Assembly (NCBI GenBank): GCA_019009955.1
Contig: CM032232.1
Coordinates: 139,511,001-139,575,000 of the forward strand
DNA length: 64,000 nt
Origin: Riptortus pedestris
Taxonomy: Eukaryota; Arthropoda; Insecta; Hemiptera; Alydidae
Direction: 5' to 3'
How positions within the stretch are numbered: position 1 is the first letter of the stretch; each line of letters begins with the position of its first letter. The notes beneath the pieces are model-generated. The model worked only from the letters and a program-made list of their open reading frames with translations. It had not been told where the DNA came from and ran no database searches. The position numbers were made by a program, and so were the translations under genes. Below, one piece after another: positions 21,721 to 32,260 of the stretch.

Positions 21721-22243
21721 AAAATCGTAATTATAAACATTTACATAGTTAAAAAGAAATGATTATAGACATATTGTGTATTCTATAAAAAAAACTAAAC
21801 TCATTCACTTTACAAAAAAAGTCTAAATTAATCATGCACAACGGGGATTACAAAAATGTGAAAGTGAGCCGTTTTAAAGTGATGAATATCAAAGGGACAC
21901 TTTGAGTGTTTGGTCCATTAAGCAGCCCTGCCGGAGCTGGCTTTTTTCCCGAATAGACTGGAAACAATAGCTAAAGGGGGAAAAACCACCCTCAATCAGT
22001 TTAAGGGGAAAAAACTTGCTAAAGTATAAATAGAATGGTGGGGGGGGGGGCTACAGGAAAATAATTATTCAAACAAGCTTTGAGTCTTTTATAATCTTAA
22101 AATTAACTTCTCTTGTAATTATTATTTCGGACTCCACTTCAGACCGAGCTGTTTGGGAGTTTTATTCATGAGCCGCAGTTATAAAAATGCTGTATTATTA
22201 TGTTTAAAACTAGTTACAGGTAATCGATGGAATTATTTATTTA
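21721..22243. other. Unclassified spacer
   Basis: A small GC-rich inverted motif CAGCCCTGCCGGAGCTGGCT occurs at about 21922. A G-run lies near 22040. No gene is seen. Confidence 0.35.
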
Positions 22244-22470
22244 TTTTTATGAGGTGGGGGGTGGGGTTTAGAAAATAGGTTACACATAAAAGATTAAATG
22301 CCTCCATTGTAAATCGTCGGAGTGAAAATTATTATCGTCTACTATAAATGATTTTCTAACTGGATTGGTTTTAACAGTTTTTTTCAAGAGGGAAATCACC
22401 TATTTAGATACTACACTTGATGAAAAATGTCTAAAGTATTTCTAAAATGATGTTCTTAAGTATTTCTATC
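22244..22470 (+). mobile_element. Very old HINE fragments
   Basis: GGGGTGGGGTTTAGAAAATAG and GCCTCCATTGTAAATCGTCG resemble the G-run and CTCCGTTA blocks. GAGGGAAATCACCTATTTAG, ACTACACTTGATG and TATCCTACACGGGAGATG resemble the left block. Similarity is low. Confidence 0.45.
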
Positions 22471-23201
22471 CTACACGGGAGATGTTGGACTGACTTGGAA
22501 TTTATAAGTCTACATTAAGCATAGATCACTTGCTTTTAAAATTTTTGAAAATCTGGTTAAATTGTTGGCTATCGAACTGGCTCCGAAAAATTCTTTTCTT
22601 TCTTAATTTATCTTATTTATTTAAATGCCCAACGCGTTTCAAGGTCTCTAGCTCCTATCCAGTGGTTCCCTTCTCTATTATATTACAATTTCAAATTTTT
22701 GTTAATTTTGAACAATTCATCTATTATTATAATTCCTCTTACCTAACTTTTATGTCCAACATCTACTTGCTAAACCACCATTGTGTAGTTTTACTACGAT
22801 CATTCAAAACTATCTTTCTATGTTTTATTAAAACTACATCTACATTGGTTGCATAGCAGCATGTCAATGATTAAGAAGAGTATAAATGTACCTATATATA
22901 AAATTAAGGTTGAACCATTATGGGTTAAAACAATGAATATTCCATTTCGTTTCGTAAAATTCTTAATATTTTCGTTCATATATACACGCTATGGGTGGCA
23001 TTTAATTGCTCCTCCTCAAGGGATCTTTAAGTGTTACAAATAAATAAAAAAAAAAAGATTTTGAACAACGATATCAGATTAATAAAATATATTACTGTAC
23101 CTATGTCAAAAAACATTTTTTACAAATTAATAAGTTTAAATAAATTCTTTTTTCTGGTTTGTATTTATTTTAATTTGAATATACCTTATATTTATATTAT
23201 A
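22471..23201. other. AT-rich spacer, nothing recognised
   Basis: Frames at 22530-22856, 22849-23043 and 23031-23216 are AT-rich with hydrophobic, asparagine and lysine-rich translations and no motif. Confidence 0.35.
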
Positions 23202-24038
23202 CTAGCCAAGGTATAAGGCCAAGGTGTTAATAATAAAAGTATTTCTTATGTTAATTCTACAAAATACACAATATTTTTTATTACCCGTATCCTGTGCATG
23301 TATCTTTTTTTATATATAACATAATCATAGATAATTATATTATCATTGTCAAAAATACGGAGTTTCGTTGATTTCGATTTTGTCTTTCGTGTCCTATGAC
23401 ATTGCTGACCCCTTCTATAGTTGTTCGTGTATACCTCATTTATACTTCATTATAAAAAAAAAAAAAGTTCATATATCAAAAGTTATTTTAAATAACAAAA
23501 TAAACAACTTTTTTTACGTGCATAATTGCCGAAAACCCAATAAGAAACGAAATGTCGCTATTTTTAATTTCAGACCTACCTTATAAACTCCCACTCCTGT
23601 TCGTATCTCGAAATTTTAATATAGCTTATAATCAAGGAAGTGTTAAAACGAAATCACATACGGAGTTTCGTTGAATTCGGTTGAGTCTTTTGTGCCTTAT
23701 AAAATTGTTGACTCCCACTATTGTTTTTAGCGTATAACTCATTTATACTTCGGTATACGACAAAAGAGTATATTTCAAAAGATACTTTAAGTAACAAAAT
23801 AAACAACTTTTGTAAAATGCATATTTGCCGAAAAACCAATGGGAGACGAAATATCGCTATTTTTAATTTCAGGCCTCCCTTATAACCCCCACTCCTGTTC
23901 GTCTCAGAGAATATTAATACAGCCAGAAACCTAACCTGTTTTAGTAGTAATGTACATACAAAGTTTCATAGAATTCGGTTCAGCCGGTTGCGATTCTATA
24001 AAGGACATACAGACAAACATTCATTTTTATATATAAGA
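23202..24038 (-). mobile_element. Canonical non-autonomous Helitron (837 bp)
   Basis: On the minus strand the element begins TCTTATATATAAAAATGAAT (5' TC, preceded by A) and ends CTAG followed by T, the A^T insertion and CTRR end rules of canonical Helitrons. It contains two tandem copies of a unit with GCGATATTTCGTCTCC and TTGGTTTTTCGGCAAATATG, also present in the element at 37355-39281. It encodes no Rep/helicase. The 3' hairpin before CTAG is weak (GGCCTTATACCTTGG region). Confidence 0.8.
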
Positions 24039-24209
24039 TTATTTAATTTATTAGAAAATGTTTTATTTTATATAAAAGCCAGCTTTTGTTGTTTACCATA
24101 ACTACACGGCACACGAGCTATGATCTTGATAATGGTCAACCGAAGAAAAGGGTTAGCTTATTTGTTTATATATATTTTATAGTTGTAACTTTAAAAGTAA
24201 ACATCTGGA

Positions 24210-24378
24210 GCTCAGGGCAGCCAAGTGAGTTAAGTTTTTGGTCATAATTTCATATGGGAAACCGAATATAATAGATACTCATGAAATAAAATCCTTAGTC
24301 CCACCAAGTCTAACTTATAGATAACCCGTACCAATTAGACATAGTGGCCATAAGTAGGTGTAAATAAATACCAAATAA
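24210..24378 (+). mobile_element. SINE family A, copy 2, diverged
   Basis: GCAGCCAAGTGAGTTAAG, ATAAAATCCTTAGTCCCACC, TTATAGATAACCCGTACCAA and TAAGTAGGTGTAAATAAATA align with the family. Box B is lost, so this copy is older. Confidence 0.65.
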
Positions 24379-26094
24379 TCATGTATTGTTAATGCACGTT
24401 ACATACCTCCCTTATTAGGGAGAAATAAAGAATATGATGTGAAATGACATCATCAGCAGTGCAGCAGATGGGCAATCAGCTTAGTTATAGCCTACGTAGT
24501 TGTTTCTGTTTTCACCAGTAATAGGAAGACATTTTAACGAAACCCTCAAAACATTTAAGTATTGCTGGTTTAGCTGTCTTCAATATTCACGGCGCTAAAC
24601 TTAAAGGCAATTTATTATTTATTATTTATTTATACGAGAGCATTAGGCGATTTGGCACTGAATGTAACAATGTAAAATGAAAAAAAAAGTTATAGAAAAA
24701 TAAAGAAAAGCTGAACGAACAAATAGAAAATTAAACACAATAAATAAACTCGGGATTTGTGCTGGCTGGTGGAGCACAGTGGTCCAAAAGCTACAATAAG
24801 CGGCAAAACCTATTAACTTTGAAACTACTTTAAAAAATGAAAAATATTTATAATATATGTTGACGTTGTTGAAAATGTTGTTTTGTAATAGAATTAAACA
24901 AAGAACTAAACATGAATACGTTTCAAAACCTCTACTCGTTAAGGATAATGTAAAAAGTTTCAGATATCGCTAAAATTATAACGAAATTGATTAATTATAA
25001 TCAATCCAAGTAAAATTTACAAAAAAAGTTATTTCGAATGAAAAAATAAAAACATTTATTTACATTTTCTTATTCAATTATTTTATTTATTAAAATTCAT
25101 AATTCATTAAATAAATAAATTATTTTATTTAAATCTGAATAAACATAATAAAAGAGATATATAATACATATTAAAATCAATTTACATGCTGCCCAAAGAG
25201 TTATAAAATATATGCAACAAAAAATGAACGAATACAAATATTTTACGAAATAAAAATATTGAAAAAGAATAGCCATCTATTCACTATCAAAATGAAAAGA
25301 TCAGGATGACATCAACGACATAAAACCGATGAAATATTCTATCAAAGTTTTGAAAAATTATATATTCTTTATCAATAATTATATTCTCTTCATTCTCAAG
25401 AAAAAATCATATTTCCCTGACCATCAATCAAAATCAACCGAAAAAAAGAATATATATATAAATGTTGTAAGTTCTGGTGAAGAGAATACAACTTTAGTTC
25501 AAAATTACTCAAAAATAAAAATACAAATGCCTAAAGCTAAAGATAGCAGAGCGCCTAATGTCCGGTATTTATTGTTGGTAAATTTTCTTTAAACCTCAAT
25601 TTCTTACAAAAGTGGACGAAGGTGGATGAGATATTTATAAAATAGTTACTCATAGGCTTAATCTTGAAGAAAATATAAGTTAGAGCTTGGAGCTTTTTTT
25701 GAAACCTTATACGAAGAAAGAAATTTAGAAATTTATCTCTATTTTGTTAGAACTCGTTTTAAGAGCTTATAAGTAATGGATTAAAAACAAACTAGAAAGC
25801 AAAAAAACGCATGAAACATACAGTATTAACGTTGCCAGAATGAAATTTGTCAATAGACAGTCTTAAGGGTCAGAATTTATCTTTTAAATTTGGATTAGAA
25901 GTTAGATTATTTCGTGAAAAACATGAATGTCGATTTAAATGTTATTCTATTGGCAATTGAAATTATATTAATTAAAAAGGCCACCCAAACACAAAGGCAC
26001 AACCACTAAACTATAAAGAAAGCAAATTCTCAAAACCAAATTTCAACTTTTGCTGAAATAGGTTTTTGCAGGCTTCGCACCACTGTGTGGAGGT
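24379..26094. other. AT-rich spacer with a possible LINE tail
   Basis: About 24605-24745 (ATTTATTATTTATTTATACG, then an A-rich stretch with TAAACACAATAAATAA) resembles the LINE 3' tail at 1970-2130. The rest, including the frame at 25329-25592, shows no recognisable coding or repeat signature. Confidence 0.35.
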
Positions 26095-26154
26095 CCAACA
26101 TCAACGGTAAGATAAGAAGGTCAAATCTCCTCCATTCTTAGCACTTTTATTAAA

Positions 26155-26205
26155 AACAGAGTACTTTCGGGGCTAACCACCCCATCTTCAGTGCTCTAGA
26201 GCTGT
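26155..26205 (-). ncRNA. Hammerhead-like motif, candidate
   Basis: On the minus strand CTGAAGA is followed by a hairpin with GGGG/CCCC arms and then GAAA, the arrangement of hammerhead ribozyme core boxes (CUGANGA, stem II, GAAA). A stem III can be drawn only with a mismatch and stem I is not evident. It is probably a relic inside a retroelement fragment. Confidence 0.3.
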
Positions 26206-26454
26206 TCCCTATTCAGCCCACATCTCTGGCGATAGTAATGGAATTTAATAATGATGAAGAAATCCTATCCATGATTACGATTAATATTGTCCACGATTTT
26301 TTGAACAGGGGGAACGTATTGATAAGGAAACCAGTCTTTTTGTTATTTATTCTTCAAGGCTAAAATTTTCTATAAGTTCGCTTCAGTTACTAAATGTTCA
26401 GGTATAAATCCTAAACACTGAGACGGGTAAATGTAACAATACTGAGCATAGTAA

Positions 26455-26536
26455 AGTTTTTCAAAAAAAAAAAAAAAAATACCATCATCATACAGCCTTT
26501 AATGCTTTCCCGAGCGAAGCCGGGTACCTTAGCTAG
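26455..26536 (+). mobile_element. Helitron 3' end fragment
   Basis: An A-run and ATACCATCATCATACAGCC precede TTTCCCGAGCGAAGCCGGG, whose CCCG/CGGG arms form the terminal hairpin. ACCTTAGCTAG then T follows, a canonical Helitron 3' end. A similar but decayed end lies at about 57600-57680. No matching 5' end is visible upstream. Confidence 0.75.
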
Positions 26537-26717
26537 TCTGTCAACATAATTTCAGGGTTCTCGTTTTATTTAACTTTCTGCAAATTGTATTAACAATAAC
26601 TATAATATCGAGACTGTCTTAGTTTAGGTCGGCATAGTGTGGAATCCTAGATATTAATTTGATTTGAATGGTGAAATCGAATTTAATCCCTAACTTCTCT
26701 GCACCTTAGAAAACCAG

Positions 26718-26751
26718 ACAATTACGCAGCTCCTGCGTGAGGGACTTTTTT
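26718..26751 (+). mobile_element. HINE 3' hairpin remnant
   Basis: ATTACGCAGCTCCTGCGTGA, then GGGAC and a T-run: the hairpin arms ACGCAG/CTGCGT are intact but the inner subterminal repeat and the rest of the element are gone. Confidence 0.7.
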
Positions 26752-27063
26752 TGGCAGTAAATTTCTTCATCACTTAGTAGAGAAGGGAAGGAAAGCCTGG
26801 CTCAGCAAAGAGGAATATTCCTAATGCAGTTTGAAATCTAGATTGGACTGAACTCAAGATAACTCAGCTGAAGCCACAAACTCATGAACGGCCGATTTTT
26901 TTTTATGGATTTTTCATTCCACTTCACCAGAGACCTTGGAAAAGGGCTGTTTATTTGCTATAGAACTGTGCCATTAACTATGTTTTCCTCATATTGATTT
27001 CCTTCATATATTTCTTCATATATTCTTAACATATAGTTAAAGAAAAGGGGGTGGAGGAAATAT

Positions 27064-27897
27064 AGTCTAGAATATCAATCAGTTTTATTGTTAGCCGTTT
27101 TTATAATTCAAAGTAGTAGAAGATAGTTGGGTTTCGGTTAATAAAGTTATCCATATTTATTTTTAGCTGGTGGTGAGGGTGATGAATGGTTAATCACAAA
27201 ACTTTTTTATGGTTCCTCACAATTTTATTTCTTATAAACGCTGAGCGCTTTCGGGGACTAAATCCCCATCCTCAGAGCTACAAAACAATGTAAGACCATA
27301 ATTAAGGAGTCTAATAATCAGTTCTTAAAATTTTTTTACATAGTTGGTCATATAACAAACAGTCTATAACATTATAAAATTTTACAATAATAACACCTAT
27401 ATTCAAACGAAACGAAAAATATAACTATACAATAATGGATTAAACGGAGCATATTATTATCTTTTAAGTGTGTAATGGCCGTAAATTTTAAGTTATAATG
27501 AATATAAAGCAAAGTGGTGGTGGAGGTGGGTGTAAACACCATAACATGAAATAAAGCGTACTAAATCTAACAAAATATTATAATGTACATACCAGTTTTT
27601 TTATGGGGGGGGAAGAGCAGAGAGCACGAACTTCAAACGATGGAGACTATGTATGTAGTCTCCATTGCTTTATATTCATTATAACTTAAAATTTACGACC
27701 AATGTACACTTAAAAAATAATAATATGCTCCGTTTATTCCATTATTGTATATTTATAATTTTCGTTTCATTGTTCAGCTCTGAAAAAGGGAACCAACGGT
27801 TGCCCAAAACTGTCAGCAAATAAAAATCCTCTATAAGAAGATTTGAGATAACATTATTAGCCGAAATCCAACTATCTTCTACTACTTTATAGTCTAG
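27064..27897. repeat. Fold-back region with two nested inverted-repeat pairs
   Basis: The outer arms 27110-27151 and 27847-27888 match in 39 of 42 positions as reverse complements. The inner arms 27409-27511 and 27666-27768 are about 103 bp each and highly similar. A 10-bp hairpin (27640-27649/27656-27665) sits next to the inner right arm. A hammerhead-like motif lies in the left half (27249-27275, minus) and a degraded counterpart in the right half (about 27780-27800, plus). The arrangement resembles inverted terminal units of a retroelement or a fold-back transposon. Confidence 0.7.
27240..27290 (-). ncRNA. Hammerhead-like motif, candidate
   Basis: On the minus strand CTGAGGA (27269-27275) is followed by a GGGGA...TCCCC hairpin and GAAA (27249-27252), then CGC TCA GCG, which can form a short stem III. 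Core boxes and stems II and III fit a hammerhead; stem I pairing is poor. Activity cannot be judged by eye. Confidence 0.35.
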
Positions 27898-28369
27898 AAA
27901 AAAAACTAGAAATTAGTAATTAACAAATACAAAATAAAATAATTATATTGAAATTAGTAATAACGATATGGATGAACCCTAAGATAATTTTCTTAGCAAA
28001 TTTTTTTCTTCTAAGGCTCAACGTTGTGCATTCATGCAAAGAACTCGCCGAGCGTTATTCAGTAAAGGGGAGTCATATAAGATTCTTCCAACTGCAAACA
28101 ACACAGGAAGGTCTAGGTTCGTGGTAGAAGAGGTCAAGAACCGCTTAGGATTGTAGTTCATTGTACTTCAGTGCTTGACAATGTTGTTTACTGGGTCCTG
28201 GTGTTAGGACTAAATTTTTAATTGGAATTGGTAATCCCTGTTTAACTGGAAGGAGTTGGGATAGTGAAAAGGATCCTCCTTGGGGCCGAAGCAATCTTGC
28301 TGAAGGTCAGTTACCTTTGAACTGCTCTGATGGAGAAGGCTTAGCTTCTTGGATTTTTTTTCTTTTTTC
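27898..28369. other. Unclassified spacer
   Basis: No open frame, RNA gene or repeat terminus was recognised. Confidence 0.35.
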
Positions 28370-28700
28370 TGTTGGCATTATAGACCTTTTAGATCCTTAG
28401 CCAAGGTTATCAGAGTTTTTATTTAGAGAGTTATTAACTGACGTACAACCTCCGTTAACCAAGGAGGACCTACAATGAGTTGCCTCCAGTAGATTGATGG
28501 ACCGTATTTTACCCGGGGCCCGTAGCCAGTTCACGCTGTCAACATGCTTTTGGATGGAGCTAAGAGAGTTTTAACCGTTAGTCATTCCGAGGGGCTGTAA
28601 GACGTATATGCTCTTTAGACTCCCGCTGGCCCATAAGCACTGCGACACTAGCGCGCTGAACTAATGATTTCCCTTGTCGGCGTTCGAACATGCACATATT
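28370..28700 (-). mobile_element. SINE family B, copy 1, 3' portion
   Basis: It matches the copy at 62868-63284 through GCATTATAGACCTTT, CGTTAACCAAGGAGGACCTA, GTTGCCTCCAGTAGATTGA, ATAAGCACTGCGACACTAGC and related words. On the minus strand box B is GTTCGAACGCC (about 28678-28690). A HINE at 28701 splits it; the tRNA-head portion continues at 29349. Confidence 0.75.
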
Positions 28701-28835
28701 AGCAGATTTCCCTTAGGGGAAATCAGCTATTGAGGTCGTACTCATGACGCGAATTTCGAAAAATTTCTTCAAATGTCCATCGATCCTACCCAGGAGATGA
28801 CGAAAATGAGGTCCGTTCAAAATTTTATATATATA

Positions 28836-28908
<73 letters not shown>

Positions 28909-29348
28909 CTGTTAACGCTCTAGCGGTCGCAATTTTTGTTTGATCGTTACCAAACTCGGAATATAATCGTTTTATGTAAAAAGAAAGATCAAGTTCGTTA
29001 ATGGCTGAAATCGGTCCAGTGGGAGGGGGGGTTTAGAGGGGGGATTTTCGGAAAATTCGAAATATCTCCGTTATTATGCGTCGGATTGAAAAATTGTATA
29101 GAATCAATCTTATTACAAATTAAATTTACTATAAATATTGTTCTATACATTTATTCCATATCTTGAATATTAACCGAGATATTTGCATTTTTATTAAATT
29201 TGGGCCGGTAACGGATTTTTGAGTTTCCCGCCAAAACCTAGTTCGGCCCTTTGCCGTAAGTGTTGGGCTCTTGTATGGAGATTTCTCTATTGTATTACTT
29301 CACGTGGGAAATCTGCTTAGTTTACGCAGCCCCTGCGTGACGGACTTT
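28701..29348 (+). mobile_element. HINE-like element, full-length alpha type (tandem unit 1)
   Basis: 5' end AGCAGATTTCCCTTAGGGG at 28701, TA tract 28827-28904, ACGCTCTAGCGGTCGC, G-run near 29023-29030, ATATTTGCAT near 29180, and alpha module with GGGCCGGTAACGGATTTTTG and CCCTTTGCCG. It ends GGGAAATCTGCTTAG, hairpin ACGCAGCCCCTGCGT and GACGGAC plus T-run at 29348. It interrupts a family B SINE. Confidence 0.9.
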
Positions 29349-29486
29349 TTTTTTACCTTCAGGCTATTGACGGTAGTGGTACGTGTACATGTACCTACTT
29401 GGTCCTTAACCCGAACTTCCTCTATTTCTAGGAAATTATAAGTATTAAATAAATTAAAATACAATTTTCCAATTCATAACTGTTTT
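29349..29486. repeat. SINE B head plus unique DNA, duplicated spacer copy 1
   Basis: The first 85 bp (GGCTATTGACGG, GGTCCTTAACCCG) resemble the tRNA-head side of SINE B at about 63225-63270. They are followed by CTCTATTTCTAGGAAATTAT and an AT-rich stretch. The whole spacer recurs almost unchanged at 30045-30173. Confidence 0.75.
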
Positions 29487-30044
29487 AGCAGATTTCCCTT
29501 ATTTTCGAAATTTTTCTTCAAATGTCCATCGATCCTACCCAGTAGATGACGAAAATGTGGTCCGTTCAAAACTGTATATATATATGTATCTATATATATT
29601 TGTCTGTTACCTCTCTAGCGGTCGCAATTTTTGTTTAATCGTTACCAAACTCGATATTTAGTCGTTTTATGTAAAAAGAAAGATCAAGTTCGTTAACAGC
29701 TGAAATCGGACCAGTGGGAGGGGGGGTTTAGAGGGGAGGATTTTCGAAAATTCAAAATATCTCCGTTAATATACGCCGAATCGAAAAAGTGTACAGAATC
29801 AATCTTATTGCAAATTAAATTTACTAGAAATACTGTTATGTACATTTATTCCCTATCTTGATTATTAACCGAGATATTTGCATTTTTATGAAATTTGGGC
29901 CGATAACGGATTTTTGAATTTCCCGCGAAAAGCTAGTTCGGCCCTTTGCCGTCACCTTTTGGCTCTCCTATGGAGATTTCTCTACTGTATAACTTCACGT
30001 GGGAAATCTGCTTAGTTTACGCAGCCCCTGCGTGACGGACTTTT
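29487..30044 (+). mobile_element. HINE-like element, recombinant middle tandem unit
   Basis: Complete ends, with a deletion just inside the left palindrome (CTTATTTTCGAAA). Its left half and TA-tract flank (TGTATCTATATATATTTGTC, CTGTTACCTCTCTAGCGG) match the element at 30174. Its alpha 3' module (GGGCCGATAACGGATTTTTG, CCCTTTGCCGTCACC) matches the element at 28701. That is the structure expected from unequal crossing-over between the two outer copies. Confidence 0.85.
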
Positions 30045-30173
30045 TTTACCTTCAGGTTATTGACGGTAGTGGTACATGTACCTACCTGGCCCTTAACCCG
30101 AACTTCCTCTATTTCTAGGAAATTATAAGTATTAAATAAATTAAAATACAATTTTCCAATTCATAACTGTTTT
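30045..30173. repeat. Duplicated spacer copy 2
   Basis: Nearly identical to 29349-29486 apart from a short deletion in the GTACGTGTACATGTACC stretch. Both copies end CCAATTCATAACTGTTTT immediately before a HINE 5' end. Confidence 0.9.
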
Positions 30174-30295
30174 AGCAGATTTCCCTTAAGGGAAATCAGC
30201 TATTGAGGTTGTACTCATGACGGAATTTTCGAAATGTTTCTTCAAATGTCCATCGATTCTGCCTAGTAGATGACGAAAATGAGGTCCGTTCAAAA

Positions 30296-30361
<66 letters not shown>

Positions 30362-30816
30362 CTATATATATTTGTCTGTTACCTCTCTAGCGGTCGCAAT
30401 TTTTTTTTAATCGTTACCAAACTCGATATTTAGTCGTTTTATGTAAAAAGACAGATCAAGTTCGTTAACGGCTGAAATCGGACCAGTGGAAGGGGGGGGT
30501 TTAGAGGGGAGGATTTTCGAAAATTCGAAATATCTCCGTTACTATACGTCGGATCGAAACATTGTACATAACCAATCTTATTGCAAATTAAATTTACTAT
30601 AAATATTGTCATATACATTTTTTCTCTATCTTGAATATTAACCGAGATATTTGCATTTTTATTAAATCGGGGCGCCTAACGGACGAGAGTTACTTTCCCG
30701 CCAAAAGCTAGTTCGCCCGTTTCCTTCACTGGCTCGGCTCTCGTGAAATTTCTCTATTGTAAAACTTCACGTGGGAAATCTGCTTAGTTTGCGCGGCCCC
30801 TGCGTGACGGACTTTT
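30174..30816 (+). mobile_element. HINE-like element, full-length (tandem unit 3)
   Basis: Perfect 20-bp palindrome core at 30174-30200, TA tract 30298-30372, G-run near 30490-30499. The 3' module differs from the first unit (GGGGCGCCTAACGGACGAG, GCTCGGCTCTCGTGAAATTT). It ends GGGAAATCTGCTTAG, hairpin with one arm changed (GCGCGGCCCCTGCGT) and GACGGAC plus T-run. Confidence 0.9.
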
Positions 30817-30891
30817 TGTTTTCCTTCTCGCTGGGATTGACGTTTTACCGTTAAAAGAATACTTTTATAGGACCGAACAAGTTTAGGAACA

Positions 30892-31056
30892 ATGCCGAAA
30901 GGACTACCAGTGGTTCCACATGGCCTTCTGCACGTGGTTGTCCAACAACAACGGGATTGGGAAGTTTTGGGAGAACTCCGCTCAACCCCTGATTTGTTAG
31001 AGAGCCATCCCTTCGTAATCTATAGGCCGGACAATCTGACTAATGACAGTCATTAG
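30892..31056 (+). CDS. Small hypothetical ORF, 54 codons
   Basis: ATG at 30892 opens a 54-codon frame (starting MPKGLPVVPHGLLHVVVQQQ) to TAG at 31054. Its base composition is more balanced than the surroundings. No domain is recognised. It could be a remnant exon or chance; no splice pattern or ribosome-start context decides. Confidence 0.15.
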   Translation: MPKGLPVVPHGLLHVVVQQQRDWEVLGELRSTPDLLESHPFVIYRPDNLTNDSH

Positions 31057-31261
31057 CCAGCTTGATAAAACTCGCCACAAATTTAATCTACTTCCTCATT
31101 TGCCTCTCCGGCATAATGCAGGTACGCGCCTGGTTTGAAATGTTTCCAAATCATTTTGTCACTATCCAAAGAGGTTTTAATCTAATTAGAACAGTTTATA
31201 TTTCTGCTATTGCTTTTTTCTTGCTATCATAGCCATAATACAAAATTTAAATTTAAATTAT

Positions 31262-31477
31262 TTATTAAAGCCCACTTTTTGCAACTAAGGCTAATTGGGA
31301 CGGGTTATCTACAGGTTACCATCCTCTTCTAACCAGAGTGGGACTAAGGAATTTATTTAATGAATTCCGTCACGAAATAAATTCCTATTGCCCAGGCGGG
31401 AATCGAACTCACCATTCTAGGTTTACCATGTGAGATTAAAGTCAACACTTTAAATCACGTCGCTAACCTGAGCCCCA
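31262..31477 (-). mobile_element. SINE family A, copy 3, inverted full-length
   Basis: On the minus strand it starts GGGGCTCAGGTTAGCGACGTG (box A region) and has GAGTTCGATTCCCGCCTGGG (box B). The body includes ATTTCGTGACGGAATTCATT, CCCACTCTGGTTAGAAGAGG, TTAGCCTTAGTTGC and AAAAAGTGGGCTTTAATAAA. It is the most complete copy. Confidence 0.85.
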
Positions 31478-31532
31478 AAATACAAAATTAGTAATTGAAA
31501 TTCTCTGTTTATGAAGAATTTTTAAAGAGAAC

Positions 31533-31660
31533 AAAAGTCCGTCACGCAGGTGCTGTGTAAACTGAGTAGATTTCCCACGTGTTGTTGTGAGAACACACTG
31601 GCCAACTCATCTCGCCGTATATTGCCTGTTTCATTTATAGTAAGAAGCCATTGTAAAAAG
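31533..31660 (-). mobile_element. HINE 3' end fragment
   Basis: AAAAGTCCGTCACGCAGG, hairpin ACGCAGGTGCTGTGT (arm mutated), TAGATTTCCCACGTG, followed by CACACTGGCCAACTCATCTC, which resembles the sequence behind the 3' ends at 15341 and 43262. The rest of the element is missing. The frame at 31550-31738 derives from it. Confidence 0.7.
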
Positions 31661-31811
31661 AGTTTGATATGTACACAGTTATTTAACGAATCTAATTTTA
31701 TAACGAATGTATTGTATAACTATAATTACATTCATTAAATAACATATATAGTTCGCATCCACTCATCTCGTACATATTACACAAAATCCAGACATTAAAC
31801 AAATAATAACT

Positions 31812-32260
31812 ATGTACTGGTTAACCGGACATACAAACATTAAACAAAGCACACAAGTAGACAAGCTCGCCAAATCAGCTACTCAAAAAAAGAACTCACA
31901 ACTACACATACTGTACATATCAAGATATTCAAGCCCATGCAAAACATTGATTCTAAATTCATGGCAGATAACTTGGTTTACCACAACTGATAACAAACTT
32001 CGAGAACTGGTACATACACTTGGTGGATGGCCTTCCTCAAAAAGGCTAATTAGAAGAGAAGTAGTTTTAGCGAGCTTGAGAATTAGCAATTCACGACTAA
32101 CTCACACTTACCTATTTCTGGAGAAGACGAACCCTACTGCCAACACTGTAACTGTAGACTTACTATAAAACATATACTTACTGACTGCTATTTAAGGACT
32201 CACATAGACCTACCATACACTTTGACTGCATTACTTCATGACCGTAGCCGTATATAGACC
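31812..32260 (+). pseudogene. LINE fragment: RNase H end and C-terminal cysteine motif
   Basis: The frame reads YWLTGHTNI, VDKLAKSATQKK, then RREVVLASLRISNSRLTHTY. A one-base shift near 32121 continues as EDEPYCQHCNCRLTIKHILT and DCYLRTHIDLPY. This is the same order as at 59455-60030: RNase H tail, RRxEVVLxRLRI, C.HC...HIL.DC. The frameshift and missing 5' part make it a pseudogene. Confidence 0.75.

Noticed and set aside
22530..23216. Hydrophobic frames as membrane proteins
   Set aside because: AT-rich sequence yields Phe/Leu/Ile/Asn-rich frames by composition; no start context or motif.
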